A stretch of DNA of 64,000 bases, from NCBI GenBank assembly GCA_021904315.1, contig CM038914.1, positions 558,001-622,000 on the forward strand, read 5' to 3'. Positions 26,307 to 39,500 of this stretch are shown in pieces; the first letter of the stretch is position 1, and each line of letters opens with the position of its first letter. The position numbers were made by a program, and so were the translations under genes. Source of the stretch: Sphagnum magellanicum. Lineage: Eukaryota; Streptophyta; Sphagnopsida; Sphagnales; Sphagnaceae. The notes below the pieces were generated by a model that ran no database searches, was not told where the DNA came from, and was given only the letters and a program-made list of their open reading frames with translations.

Positions 26307-27372
26307 TCATGTGTTTCTAGGTGCATGTGTTGAAGAATTGTTATCACTAAAAGTAATGTGAATAATAAGTTTGTAGTTAAACTTTGGAAAAGGTTTCGAA
26401 TCTTTAGACAAGTTCACAAAACCTAGCATTTGTGTTCCTTGAGAATTTGCAATTAGAGTTGGAGCTTCTTGCACATTGTCTTGCAATTGAAAATCTTCAT
26501 TCTCATCTTGAGTTTCTTGTGCAAGTTGTTTGTAAACTACATCACCTTTAGCATTCATGTCCCTAACATGCATGGGAACATTGATAACCTTTTCTCCTTG
26601 AAAAAACTTGTTGAATTGACGAGGTAAATGGAACCTTTCTTTTTCTTCACATGACAAATCCCAAAAATAGGTATGGATCTTGATCATTTTATGATAATCT
26701 GTAATTTTTTTGTAATAAAAGTTGAGAGCATTCTATTTATCATTACACATTGTTTTGTTTCTTGGAAATTTCCATTTGATCTTTTAATGCAATTCGTTAG
26801 CAAGTTTTTCCTATTGTTGCATTGATTACACCATATGCGTGCACAAATCAATGAAATCTTTTTGAGTAGCTTGTTCAATGTGCTTGTAACAAATGAACAC
26901 CAAAACTTTGGTAGGCTCCTAGTTGCCATGTTGTTCACATGAAATTGTAGTTTCCTCACTTCCACCACTATGCCTTGCTTTGCCACTACCTTGACCTTAA
27001 CCACCTGCTGGCTTGCCTATGTGTGAACTTGCTCCACCTTGTGAATCTAATTCCATTTATTTTCCCACTTGTGTTTCTACTTGGCAATTTGTGCCCAGTT
27101 GCAAAATTCCTCTTCATGAGTTTTTTGTTACAAGCATTCTTTTGTGCATTGCTACTTGACGATTTCCTCTAATGAACATTCTTGCTTGTGCATTTGCTCC
27201 TGGTTGTGGAGATGTGTGAGCTTCCTGTAGGCTTGTGTGAGATGCCAACATCATGATTGCAATTTTTTTTCACAAAACAATGGGCATGTTGAGCTTTAGT
27301 ACAAAGGAGTAATGGAACTTTGTGGCGATGAAGCTTTACTATAGGAACAATGGACATGTGATAGTCTATCAA
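26307..27372 (-). pseudogene. Possible second Harbinger ORF (Myb/SANT-like), decayed
   Basis: Minus-strand open stretches at 27372-27169, 27004-26684 and 26687-26307 follow one another. The last contains YFWDLSCEEKERFHLPRQFN followed by VPMHVRDMNAKGDVVY, which reads like the tail of the DNA-binding partner protein that Harbinger elements encode beside their transposase. Position, 0.8 kb from the transposase and in the opposite orientation, fits such an element. I recognise the pattern only loosely, and stops and frame changes separate the pieces. Confidence 0.4.
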
Positions 27373-29126
27373 ACTAGTTTTTGAGTTGGTAGGTTATTGC
27401 CATTGATAGGAATGTGAGATAGCCGAAATCTATGAAATTTCAAGATTTTTTATCCTTGGATTTATCCTTAGCATCAGTCTATCATGAATTGTTAAGCACA
27501 ATGTTAGCATGCCACATATATAGTACATCTCAACCATCTACCAAGTCTTTTGAGCATATGTGAACACTGTTATTATAACACCAATTTAACAATTCTTTTG
27601 ACTACATTTGCAAACTGACAGTTTTCTCTTTTTATTTCAGCTGGCCCTCTTAAGAATTAATTATTGTTGAACATGAGTCATAGATACAGTATCAAAAACC
27701 TCTTAAGAATTCAGTTATTGTTGAACATGAGTCATAGGTACAGTATCAAAGAACCATTTCTCCTATTGCCACACACTGTTATGTTGTTTTGTATCCTCAC
27801 ACACAAACCCTATTGTTGCACACTGTTTTCTCTCATTGTAAGTGAAGTTGTAATCTTGAGTTCAAGATGTGCAATGATAGTGTCCATGTGTACATGGAGC
27901 ATGATACAGGGTGTTTCCTGTGCCAAAAGGAGTGCAATGAATAGTACAATTATGGGGTAAACAGAACATTCCAAATCAAATTATATCAATTAGTTGTATG
28001 CAACAGCTTTTCACAGACAGCATATTTGCACATTCTGCAAATTGGGTTTCATGGTCAACATAAGATCCCTGCTACAAACAAAATTTCAGCAGGAAATATT
28101 TTTATATCAGGAGACGCATTTTAAAACATGTTTTAAAATGTGCAATAATAGGGTCAGCTACCCTAGTGTAAGATTTATACACTTATAGAATGAAAATAAC
28201 TTTGGCTAATAGACTTACCCTAAACCATACACATGCCCAACACTGGTGATTTCCAATTTAACATCTGCCAAGCAAAAGCAATGATTGGATAGAACAGGAA
28301 TCCATGCAGTCAATTCTGGCATGTATTTAGACTTCAGGTGGTTAAAACCAAAAATCCTAATACCATTTCCCTTGCCAACCTGAAAAGAATTTGCAGATGA
28401 CACTAGTAAGGAAATTGATATTTCAGATCTGTCCTAAAAAACCCAGCAACCATCAGCAACCAAGAAAATGAGGAGACCCCACCCTACAGGGAAAGAGAAA
28501 AGCAGACCTCAAAAAAGGATTAAGGATTAATGAGAAGTTTGAATGACCACACTACACATTTGGGGCCCTTCAACAGCAACATATATGGCATTGACCACCT
28601 GCCAAAACCTCCCCCACTGACTCAATTAGTTCCCAGAAATGGATGGGTTGCAGGTTAATTTGAAGTATTACTCAATGTACTGAGTTTCTGTCACAAGTCA
28701 ATTAGCCATGGGAAACTCAGCCATGAAGCTGGCTAGCTCAAGAAAAAGAAAACCATAAAGAGTAAAGATTAGCATAAAAAGGGGGAAGGGCCAGAAGAAA
28801 AACATCAACGAAAATGAAAAAGGAAAGAAAGGAGAGAGAAGGAAGGACTTAAGAGACAAGAACTGTAGAGGAAAAAGGAGTAGGAAAAAATCTGGGGCTG
28901 GCAGATATTGCAAAGAGCACTACTGATGAAGCACCAACTCAACATCACAAAGCATAGCGATATGAGTAAGGGCTCTGGAAGTCCAGAAAAGACTCACAAG
29001 AAAGGGGCATTCACTGGTGCCAGACAATAGCTCAGCATAACAGGAAGAAAGAAGGTGCAATTGCTGTTGGCTGCCATATACAGGGGATGAATAGACCATC
29101 ATTGCTCTTATTACCAGATGTCTGAC
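27373..29126. other. Spacer and probable 3' UTR of COG2
   Basis: 27373-28200 is AT-rich with a tandem duplication at 27646-27752. From about 28200 the composition becomes like that of the COG2 introns, so part of 28200-29126 is probably COG2 3' UTR or flank. The patch at 28740-28900 is purine-rich (AGAAAAAG, GGAAAGAAAGGAGAG). No further coding exon is needed because the COG2 stop is at 29127. Confidence 0.45.
27646..27752. repeat. Two-copy 53-bp tandem duplication
   Basis: A block beginning CCTCTTAAGAATT and ending ACAGTATCAAA, with the word TTATTGTTGAACATGAGTCA inside, is present twice at a 53-bp period with only a few differences. Confidence 0.85.
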
Positions 29127-32100
29127 CTAAAATTCTACAACATTCTGTCTGTCTGGAGGAGCCACACACTGCCAAAGTGATGTGTATGCAGTCATATCAG
29201 CTGCTGCAATGCCAAGAGCTGCAAGACGCCGCCCGTATTCCTGAAATGCATACAAAGAAACTTGAATTTCTTGTCTTTTGCATAAGATTCTAATACCTGT
29301 GCCAAGAAGCTTGAAAGAGCCAAAGGCTGATCCCTTGATTTGACAGAATCCAAGACTTGTACTGAGATGTACCTGAACATCAAGGAAGAGCTGTGCACAA
29401 ATTTTGTCTGAGAGATTGTCTGATATGTTATTGTCATTGGTTTCAGTTCCAGCTCCAGCCCCCCGTTGTCGTGCACCCCGACGCAACCGCTGTAGTGAAG
29501 ACTCAGTTGTTCTGGCCTGATATTCATGAGGTGCCAGAGCCCATTATAAGACACAAATCATTCCTTTGATACATATGTCAACTATTGGGAGATTGAACAG
29601 AATGCAACAAACAAAAGAGAGTTTATCCTTCACTGACTATGAAACATTCTCAAGTCCTGAATGTCAGTGACATTCAGAGAATGTGATTCTTACCACTGAG
29701 ACCATGTCACGTGCCAGCACATCATAAGTTACTGTTATCTTTTCAGACACCGACAGGATCAGCTCTGCTCGCATCTCCTTTGTCAAATGTGCAAATCGCT
29801 CATCTTCAACAAAAGTCTGGGAAATGAAGAAAGAAAAGTTAACCATAGAAAGCAGAAAAAATCTCTTGAAAATCAATCTATCTTTTCTTTTGAGAACCAA
29901 TCTGATTTGGCAAACAACTAAGCCCTCAGGCAGAAAAATTGTATGTAGCAAAAAGGCAATAGACAGATGCCTGTAGAAACTGAGAACAAAATGAGACATT
30001 GCAGAAAAGCGGCAAGAATTGGACACCAAGAAAGGGGGCACAGAGAGAAAATAAAACAACCAGGCAGGCACCTTGAGAGGCTGAAGAACACTGGTCACAT
30101 AAGGTGAGTGCCGACTTGGTAGAGGCCTGTTTGTCATGCGATATGTAGCAATAATTCCTTTTACTTGCCTCAGCACCTGCCACCAAACAACCTTTTAGAC
30201 AAGGTACCACTTGGAACCAGCGCTTCACCTAGGAAGCAGCAAATTGGAACTCCACCAAAAGGTCAACAAAAAAGACATGTTTTACTTATGCAGGGTAGAT
30301 ATGTTGGTATGGTGATGGAGTCTCTTTGTAACTTCCACTGGCAGGACCTCTAGTTTCTGTTCAATTTTCAGCAAAGAAGATGCCACATGACCACTGACCT
30401 CCACACATTTCTCAGTCAATGCCTCTGTAAGCACATCAGACAGAGCAGGCACAATTGCTAGCAAGGCTTCAGCGCCTTGCAGCAAGCTTTGACGCACAAC
30501 TTCACACACTTCCTCAGAGTTGTTCCCACTAAGTAGAGGCAACACATGGTCCATGTAGGAGCCCTTCACCATGCCAACTAAGAGCTCCACATCATGTCTC
30601 ATCTGCACCCAAAACACCATCTTGACATCAACAATGCTCTTTCTGTCATCTCTCTCTCTCTCTCGACTGTCTCTCTGTGGTGTTTTTGTTTCCCTGTGAC
30701 TGCAAAGCCCACAGCACAGAAAACCATACACACCTTGTTATCAATTGGACAGTGTAATGTTCCATATCAAACACCATGGTGATATCAACCTCACATGGAG
30801 GCAGCAGGAACAACATAAATGATGGAGAAGTTTTGAGAAGTACAAGGACAAAGTCTTCAGGCGCTGCAGCAAGTGCCCACTCGCCTCCAGGGTGGCTAGT
30901 TGCATTGCCTGCTTTACGTGCAGCAAGCCCTGTTGAAAGCCATGTTGTGTACCTGCAATTGCACCGAACAACTATGTTTTCCTTGTACTGCTGTTCCTGC
31001 TTTTGGGAAGATCAAACCTCAGAGAGAAGTCCCCAGATTTCATCATCCTGGAAAAGACATGATGTGCTAAGAACTGCATTCAGACCTTCCAAGAAAACTA
31101 AATTCATGACAAATTCTGTGCTAAAATCAAGGCTTTATATGTGAACCTGGAAAGGAGCTGGAGGGTTAGCCTTAGAAACTTGTCAGAGACTGCTTCAATG
31201 TATACACCCTCCTTCCAGCAGCGTTGCAGGCACTCCCACAGTGTGACACTTGACTGCAATGCTAACCCCAAGGAACCATCTGCTGCTCTTGAGGAGCCTA
31301 CATGTATGGGGCTGGGTGTTGGTGCTGAAAGAGCTGTATCCAAAGACTGTGCAATCTCCTGGAATCTGTTCACATGCACTTGGTTCAGGAGCTGTGGAAG
31401 AGAAGAGTGAGGCGTCTGTCCATAAAACTAGAGCACAGGAGCTGCCAAAGCCATAAGCAAGTTGAAGAGACAATCATTCGGAGGCTGAAGTGCCATTTAC
31501 AAAGGGAATTAGTGTCAGCTATTTCCTAGAACATAACACAGGAAGGTTCACTGTTATACCGGAGTGTGAAGTAGACCCCCAAGTTCCATTGCCTCATGAA
31601 GTCTGTGTAAGCTGTTTGTGACCGAAAAGCTGCAATCGCAGCTGGTGATTGACAATATCCTGGCATCCAAAGAACATAAACCCATAAGTGATAATCATCC
31701 CCAGGGGTTGCACATGCTATCCATCCTTCCCTCCAATTACAGTTCTGAACTACAGTGAAGAGAAACTCAGCAATAGAGAGCAAAAATGGAGTAAACTAGT
31801 TAGTACCTTCAAGGAACCTTAGAAACTTTAAGCTGGATTTGTAATTAGCCAGAAACTCAGCTGGTTTTCCTGGAGAGAAAGCACCAGGCTTCCCCTTCTG
31901 TATTGCTGAATGCACTTCCTTGAGAATTGAGTTGCTCAAGAAGTCAAACACATGGAGCCCAGAGTTTGCTGAAAACATGAGACCAAAACAAGAGTTACGT
32001 GTCTTCACAAGTACTGCGAATATCTACATACTAACCCAAAAAGAATTGAGAGGAGACCCAAAAAGAAGGATATAGATATTTCAGATCCAACAACATAACA

Positions 32101-34579
32101 GTAATTGATTGAGCAAGCATGAAAAAGAGGAAACCCAGCCCTGAAGATTAGAGAAAACAAGACCAAACACAAAACTGAGGAACAGTTTGAATGACAGTGA
32201 TTGTTATACACATGTTCAGCGACCTTCACATAGCATAACATAGCATACCATGTTCAAGGCAAGAATTAAAACATCTGATAAGGAGCTCAGTATGTATACT
32301 ACAGAATGGTCATTACTAAAATAGAGGGTCTGCAGCTCCATTCTGGATCTCAGGAAACAGTCACATCAGTTCAGGGTACTGTAGTACCTTGCCAGGACTT
32401 TTTCAGCTAGAACTCTCAAACACAACTGCTAAATCTAGATGTTCTATTAGCTGAAAAACAATGAGACATCAAAATAAGTAGATGTCCACAGACAAAACAA
32501 AGAAAAACAACAAGAGCATTGGCATAAGAAGATGTCCACCGACAAAACATTATCTGGGGTTCTTCCTGTTAACACCTGCAAATGCAGCTTTCATCACAGA
32601 AGCTCCACTGACATGATGGGTTTTACAGGAGCATAATGTCTTCTTCCAATTGCAGTTTTTGACAGAGAAAAGTGGACTGCCTTCCAACTAGAGTCACAAC
32701 AGTTGGGAAAAGACAGATGCATAATACCTGCCACAGCTTTGTCCAGAAGGAACTGGCATTCAGTCTGGATGTGGACTTCTATCTCATCAAAAACCTCAGC
32801 AAGCTTGTCAGCACTTGCCCCCACAGTGTCCCGTGCAGGACTAGGGGGAACACTACGCTGTACAAAAGGGGCCACTATGGCTGACCGAAAAACCTCCTCT
32901 GCACCTGCTGTGTTATCAATAGCAGCATATGCTCGGAGGCAATGATATATAACTGTGTCATCACGCCGTTCCAACCCTCCTTCAAAGCACCGACGCAAGC
33001 TGGCATCAAGAGACACATCTGCATTTCCAATTCTTGGTTGCATGTTTTGAATGAATGGCAGGTCCTGCAAAATCATGCATTGCACCATGTTAAGATCTAA
33101 AGACTGCTTTGTAACCTTAGGAAAACATTGACTGGAATCAGAAGTAGTGTTGCAGGTGCTAAGGAAGATCCAGTATCAACTGCAAGTTGTTTCAGTCCAG
33201 CACTAACATATCTTGCATTCCACCACCAAAGATAGTCCAAAAGCTGGATTCAACACCAGTGACAACAGAAACACATACAATGTGCATTGCAAGACCTTCA
33301 TATTGAGGGACACTGCATCAAACTTGTCTCTCCTACAAAGGAACTGTGGTGCAATGCACATGTGGGACTATGTTAAAGTGCTGACAGATGTGACCATTGA
33401 GGGTTAGACGATCTGCACACATATAGAAAGCTCCCAACACGAGAGTGACACAGAAATGACTAAGAAAACCCAGGAATAAGAATAAAAAAGTAAGCATCAA
33501 GGTCACACCCAGCTCCTGATTCTCAACTCAAAACTTTACCAAAAGTTAGGGTTCCAGAGACTGAAAACCTGCGCCTGAGCAACATAGAATTTGAGACGAT
33601 TCATTTCACTGGCAATTCGCTCTAGTAACCGGCTTCGAGCATCTTCAAGGCTGGCTCCATGCTCTGCTGCATCCCCAGCAATATTGCCATTACTGTATGC
33701 CCTTGTGACCTTGCCTTTGGAGTCACCTTGATCAGGCACCTGTGCTCCATCTTCAGGAAAGCTCTGTAGCTCTACAAGCAGTTTCTCTACCTGTGTACAT
33801 TTGTCCACAGAACATGTTTAGAGCCAGCTATGCTTGTGTATTCTCTCCACACTTCCACATTGACTGATGTTTGCACCACAGCCTCTACCAAAAGAAAGAC
33901 ACTGATTTCCCCTTTCTGCAAAGTTGTAGGCAAGAGGAAGACAATCCAGATAACCTAAAACTAAAATTTGTGGGAAGAAGCAGCAGCAGAAGAAGAAGAA
34001 AGAGAAGAAGAAGAAGAGTGTAAATTTTGCAATCATTCTCTCAACAGACTTGCTGCTACTGGAGAACCAGATCAATACAGATGGCTATGGACTACTAACC
34101 TTTGAGACAACATGCGAGGTGTCCAAGAGAAGCTCGAGTACTTCTCGTGACGCTGAAGCATCAGCTCGGCGTTTCAGCCCGTCTTGTAACGCTGCCAAAG
34201 AAGTATGCACGCTCTCCCTAACAGTGACAAGCCTAGCTCTCAACTCATTCAACGGCATTCGCATCCGCAACACCGCCCCATCGACGTCCACTAGTTTCGT
34301 ACTCAGATTCACAAAATCTGTGTAATCTCTGTTGATGAGCTCCACAAGCTCGTTCTTGAGAGCTCCCAAATGGCCCCGCAGCTCCGCCCGCAAGGTATCG
34401 AAGGCTACAAACCTCCGCAGATCCCTGATATACGCTTCACTGTCGAAGTCCGCCTTCGCAAATGTATCTTTCTTGAACCAAAGAGGCTCCGAATCCGCAT
34501 CATCCCCGAAGAGTGCACTCACGGATTTGTGTCTATTCGCACCAGGCAATGCTGCCGATGCCATTTCCGTGGGCGACAT
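29127..34579 (-). CDS. COG2: Conserved oligomeric Golgi complex subunit 2, 12 exons, complete
   Basis: Subunit of lobe A of the COG tethering complex, which acts at Golgi membranes in retrograde vesicle capture. Exons: 34579-34100, 33790-33569, 33064-32728, 31968-31807, 31659-31560, 31365-31147, 30952-30844, 30602-30399, 30176-30072, 29816-29694, 29516-29373, 29240-29127. They total 2319 nt (772 residues), close to the 756 or so of Arabidopsis, and every phase matches with GT-AG ends. Exon 1 carries the COG2 N-terminal domain (LWFKKDTF, FDSEAYIRDLRRF, INRDYTDFVNLSTKLVDVDGA). Further blocks are LLERIASEMNRLKFYVAQAQ, YHCLRAYAAIDNT, SGLHVFDFLSNSILKEV, DKFLRLTLQLLSR, ATYRMTNRPLPSRHSPYV and EYGRRLAALG, ending at WQCVAPPDRQN as in other plants. 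The start at 34579 is the ATG just before the conserved N-terminus. Exon 1 is richer in CpG than the later exons. The identification is secure. Confidence 0.96.
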
Positions 34580-34592
34580 CTTACGCGATTTA

Positions 34593-34646
34593 GGTTGTAA
34601 TCACAAAAGCTCGCGACTTTGGTTGCAATCACAAAAGCACGCGACT
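34593..34646. repeat. 28-bp direct duplication upstream of the COG2 start
   Basis: GGTTGTAATCACAAAAGCTC plus GCGACTTT is followed immediately by a copy with three changes. It lies 14-67 bp upstream of the COG2 ATG, so it is in the 5' UTR or core promoter. Each copy contains a CGCGA-type core (GCTCGCGACT and GCACGCGACT) that could bind a protein. Confidence 0.8.
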
Positions 34647-35329
34647 CCTTCCACCATGGCTCTTGGCAACGGTTCTACATCGACGTTGGCGACAAGATCT
34701 GAGATCTGCTTTCCCCCGATCTCGATCACGCTCGAAACAACCTCAGGAATCTACAATAGACATCCAAACCTAAAATCAAGACAAGCATTCGGAAAACTCC
34801 TCTGATTGTTCAGTTCATCCTAAATGCAAGAAGTGCATGACAAAAGATCTTATCGTGCGCACTTTATTTATGCCTTTGCAATAACTCCTCGGAGTAGTCA
34901 TCGTCTTGCCATCGCCACCATCATCTTCGTGTCCAAAATGCACCATAGCCCATGAACATCTCCGCGGGATGATGATGAAGAGTGTCCGGCCCGGCGCTCC
35001 ATGTCGAGGACCGCACATGCCTATCCATGATAGTTGGCGAATTTCCTCATCCTGGCGAAAATAAAAAACAAAAATAAAAATGTGGACGTGCAAATGATAC
35101 ACAGGAATTTTTTTCCCCTCCCCAAAAGAAATGGGCCTAAACAAGTCGTCACATTACGGTATTACAGGAATTTTTTTTTTTGAAATCGCCATATTTGGCC
35201 AATAGGTTCCAACATGTTGCCAAAGTAAAAGAGGAATCTTAATTTTTTTTGCTTTCCTTTCTTATCGACAGTCAAATTTGGTTAAATCCTTTTGCGGATG
35301 ATTGTCAACCCACCTAGGGTAGAATGGCT

Positions 35330-35830
35330 GGTGAGCGAACATTTAAGCACACTTAGGGCAGGCCGGATGCATGTGAGGGCTTCATTGTTTCTGTTGTTCA
35401 AACAAAAGTTGAACCCCTCCTATTGGTGCATCTGGCGCATTCAAAATCGTCAAAAATGGATTACAACTGAGAAAGTTTCGGCCCCCTAAAGTAAAGGCGT
35501 CAAGAACCCAAAAATACAAACCATTGAATGTTACAAAGCCAGTTCCAGAACACCCCAAAAATTCCTTGTATGTTGCTCTGTTGCTATTAGAGTTCAAAGT
35601 TCAAACATGATTTCTACAATTGAAGGTGGCATCTATAGAACTTTAAGTCATTTAAAATGAACAAGAAATGAGAAAGTTAGAAGGAGGGGTCCAAAGAGGC
35701 GGAACAAAAAAAAAAAACACATCTTGTGAGTTGGAAGTTTATTTTTCTTCTTGCTATTACTTCCATTATTTTTCCTTTTCCTTTGCACTTGAAAAGATGA
35801 TTTGTGAAGCTTGAGATAATGCTCCCATAA
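35330..35830 (-). repeat. Dispersed repeat, copy B (inverted relative to copy A)
   Basis: Matches the reverse complement of 17103-17560 over most of its length. Shared blocks, in order, surround TTGTTCAAACAAAAGTT, GCGCATTCAAAATCG, GGATTACAACTGAGAAAGTT, GGCCCCCTAAAGT, GTCAAGAACC and TCCTTTTCCTTTGCACTT (the last exact over 18 bp). From 35795 to 35855 part of the unit seems to recur, giving a small internal duplication. The AT-rich array next to copy A is absent here. Confidence 0.75.
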
Positions 35831-36426
35831 CATTTTAAATCACTCAAAATGAAGCACAGATGACGAATATCTAAAAAAGTGTTTAATTATAAGGTAATAA
35901 TCAATGATGGGCAGTTCTACCCTACTTCACAAATTTGCTAAAAAAAACACCAAGTGGTGACAATTTTGTCAAGTAGGTGGACTGGCGATCATGCACAAGA
36001 GGAATGAGCCAAATTTGGCTGAGGTCAGACAGGGAATTCAATTTTTTTTAGAATCTTGCTTTGTTTTGGCGACGTCCAGGAACTCATTGTCTAAATATGG
36101 CTACTTCTGACTTTTTTTCCTCAAAATATGGCGAACATTGCATATTTTTTCAAAAAAAACCTTGGTACACTTCGCAATGAATTTTTTTTCTTGTCGTCAC
36201 ACTGCGAAATTTCACCGAAAAAAAAAAAAAAAAAAACTACAGAGGTGATCATTGGCTGCGATGATGGCGAGATAGGTAGCCATGAAGGAGCAGAAAGCCT
36301 GATGGATCGTCGTCGTCGTCATTGTTGGGCGTGCAATTCGCTCCCAGTGTTCGTATTCTTGGTGGACGATGCGCATCGAAATGGCCGTAGACGACAGAAG
36401 TCGTGCTTTGAAAGTGCGTGAGCGAG

Positions 36427-36434
36427 GGCGGGAA
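36427..36434 (-). promoter_or_regulatory. E2F-like site upstream of CAP-H
   Basis: GGCGGGAA on the plus strand reads TTCCCGCC on the minus strand, matching the E2F core. Cell-cycle genes are common E2F targets and CAP-H acts in mitosis, so the position fits, but a single 8-bp match could be chance. Confidence 0.3.
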
Positions 36435-36586
36435 CGAGTTGTCGCAACAAAGGACCCCGAAAACAACCTCTTGCCCCAAAACAAAAAAGCAAACCAGGAG
36501 TTCTTTCTTTCTTTCTTACTTGGTTGCATACACTCGCTGCTCAAGCGATTCATGTGGGGAGCTCGGTAGGTAGCTTGTGAGGAAGT

Positions 36587-39500
36587 ATGGAGAACAGAAC
36601 GCCTTTGAAGGCAAGGGTGCATTCCCCAGCGCCTTGTTTGCTCACGCCTAACGATGACGACCGAGAACGTGCACAAGTGCGATTAGCGCGCGCGGCCGCG
36701 TTGCGGCGCAAGTCCGGGCTGGCTCCCGATGTAGAAGAACGGCTGTCGACAACGCGTCAACAGGAAAGCAATGTGCTTAGTAAGGAACGCATTCTCGAGC
36801 TTCACAACAATTGCATCAAGCTAGCTGCGGAGAATGTACGTCTCGCTTTCACTGGAGTCCTCTTCTCGACTCTTTTTTCTCCCTTTTGTTTGTCGCTTTG
36901 TGTTTGTGGGTGTTAGACCTTCTTTGTTCATTCCTCTGGCAAGGATGAACTCATAAAGGGAGAGAAATGGACAGGGAGGGACGACGTCGGCTATTGCTCA
37001 CATAGATTTTGCTCCTGTGGGTGGAGATAATTGCAGAAGATCACGCAGCGGAACACATGGGATCTGAAGCTGATTGATCATCTGAGTACTCTTGTTGAAG
37101 GAGATGACGAAGACGAAGACCAGACAAATTTCCAAAAGGTTGGTGCAATCTACTACATTCCTCCTGGACGAACTCCTTGCCCTCCTCGAAGTTGGCTTTA
37201 AAAAAGCTCCCTGGGGGAAGATCGTAAATGGGTCTTCTTAGGTGTTGGGTGTCGACAATGGCTTCAAGTGAAGATGATTGCAGCAGGGTATTGATGTGGG
37301 AATGATAGTTTAGCCTTGGTTTCTTGCTTGCTGCAGTTTCTTCATCTTTGATTCTCAATGTAGGCCAGAAGTCTGACAAGTGAGCAACAGTCTGCTGATC
37401 TTGCAAGAGATGTAGAAAATGTCCTCTTGATTCTGAGTGCAACAACATCATGGCAGGCAAGCTGCACTCTTGAAGCAGGTGTCAGGATATACTCCACCAG
37501 AGTTGATTCTGTGCACACAGAAGCCTACAAAGTTCTTGGGGGCCTAAGTAGGACAACTGCAGCTCCCAATCGTGACAACAGTAAGTGACACTTTCCAACT
37601 TTCCAACTGAGATACTTGAACTTTCGACACCCTTGCTACATACTGCTGCAGAATGCATGTGCAGAAATGGGGTTTGATGGTTTTGGGGAAAGACAAAGGT
37701 ATCAAAGAGTAAAGCATGGTGTTTGAAATGAGGTTGATGGTTTTGGGGAAAGATGAAGGTATCAAAGAGTAAAGCATGGTGTTTGAAATGAGGTTGATGG
37801 TTTTGGGGAAAGATGAAGGTATCAAAGAGTTAAGCATGGTGTTTTGGTAGAAAGGAGTGAAATCTAAGAGTGATTCAAAATCAACACTCAACTGGAGAAG
37901 GTCTGTCTTGACTCCTCATTTATGAGAACAGGCTGATAATAGCTGTTTGAATTTTCAATTTGATTTAACAGCCCAGTATGAGGACGCAGAGAATTCTGAC
38001 AATGGTGAAGCTAATGAAGAAGAACCTCAGAAAGGTTCGCACAAGAAGGTATGTGAAGTTTTAACCCAGTCAGAATCTAGCAGACACATTGCATGTTCTT
38101 GACCTTGATTGAGGAAGAGATGTGTCAGGAAGCAGTGGAATGTTCCTTATTGCAATGACCAAGTCAGGTTCAGGGAGACCAGTTGTTGATGCGGTTATTT
38201 CAGTATTTCATTATTGTTGTGGCTTATGGATCAGAGAAATGAATGATGGGTTTCATAGCAGAATTTTTTTTCTATGATTCTGATATGGCAAATCAGTAGG
38301 TGTTGCTGCATTTTTACTCTGGATTAGACCCCTGTGGTTTGCCACAATTTTGGTAACAAGATGAAGTTATAGGCAATGGAAGAGAAGGGAGGATGAGAGG
38401 AAAAAATCTGCATCCAGTTGCTGAAGGGTAAAGATTCAACTTGCTGCTCTATGCAGGTGGGGAATTGCTCAAGTACTTTAGAAGCATCATTTGCAAACTT
38501 CAATATCAAAAAATTTGATGGTGAGAATATACTCACTTTATTGACAGACACTTAAGCAAGTCTGACTTGTCACAGGTGTGGTTTGCATGAGTAAGTTTTG
38601 ATGGTTTTCTTAAAAGAACTGAGCATGAAGTTGTGAGGTGGAGAGAGTCATGTAGAGATCCTGATTGCTATGGTTGGGTGGAGGCTACAGGGATGTAAGG
38701 CTATGGTTTATTGCCAGATGTGCTGTTATTTCTGTCTTCACATATTTGTTGCAAGACTAAGTGTCTTCCATAAACTAGGTGCAAATTGGTGAGGTAGAAA
38801 GAGGTGTGTGTGGATACTGATTGCTATGATTGTGTGGAACCAATAGAAACATGAATGAGGCATGTGCCTAATCATAATGTGCCCGAGGGTGTGTGCAGTG
38901 GGATTTACTGTTGACCCCCTGTTTCACCAAATGTCAGCACAATTTGATGAGGGTGGAGCCAAAGGCCTACTACTCAACACACTCAGTGTATTTCACGGCT
39001 GTGAGATTGTGTTTGATTCTCAGGAGGTGCCTGAGAAAATCATGAAGTTTCGGGATAAAGTTGATGCTGAATGTACCTCCGTTGACTTGTCCTTCATGAA
39101 AGGTAAATCAAGGGTGCTTGCATGTGAAGACTTGGTACGCCATGGACTTATGTCATAGGATCCCCATTGCACAGTTTTGATAGACTGGAGATGGAAAGAG
39201 AAAGATATCAGAATAATGGCTGCTGATCTTCAGAGAGGGCAATAGTAAGCCTATGTGGGTACACCCTAGGAGTGATGATAGGTTGGAAGCACTTGTCATC
39301 AGAGAGCACTGGGAAAGAAATAGTCAGCAGCAGACTTTGAGGAACCCTGAATTCATTCCTGGTAATCCTATATGTATGGTCTTATGAAGCTTAGGAATTA
39401 GGAGATCTCTGGTCATTTCAGCCAAACATGTCTGCTAAAGAGAACTCTGAGGAAGTCGACTGGTGAACAAATGAAAGGAAGAACCTGTGAAGTTTTTTGA

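Larger units (their letters stand above)
34580..36586. promoter_or_regulatory. Divergent spacer between COG2 and CAP-H
   Basis: The 2.0 kb between the two start codons must hold both promoters and leaders. Its middle is occupied by an inverted copy of a dispersed repeat (about 35330-35830). The right part has long A and T runs (36060-36235). An E2F-like GGCGGGAA lies at 36427-36434, 153 bp upstream of the CAP-H ATG. The open frames here show no family similarity. I cannot place TATA boxes or transcription starts with confidence. Confidence 0.45.

Noticed and set aside
29664-30228. Long minus-strand frames reading through COG2 introns
   Set aside because: Only the parts matching COG2 are exons. 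The rest reads through introns with proper GT-AG ends.
36128-36676. Frames of 97 and 154 codons in the COG2/CAP-H spacer
   Set aside because: They run through poly-A/T tracts and into CAP-H exon 1 on the wrong strand, with no similarity.
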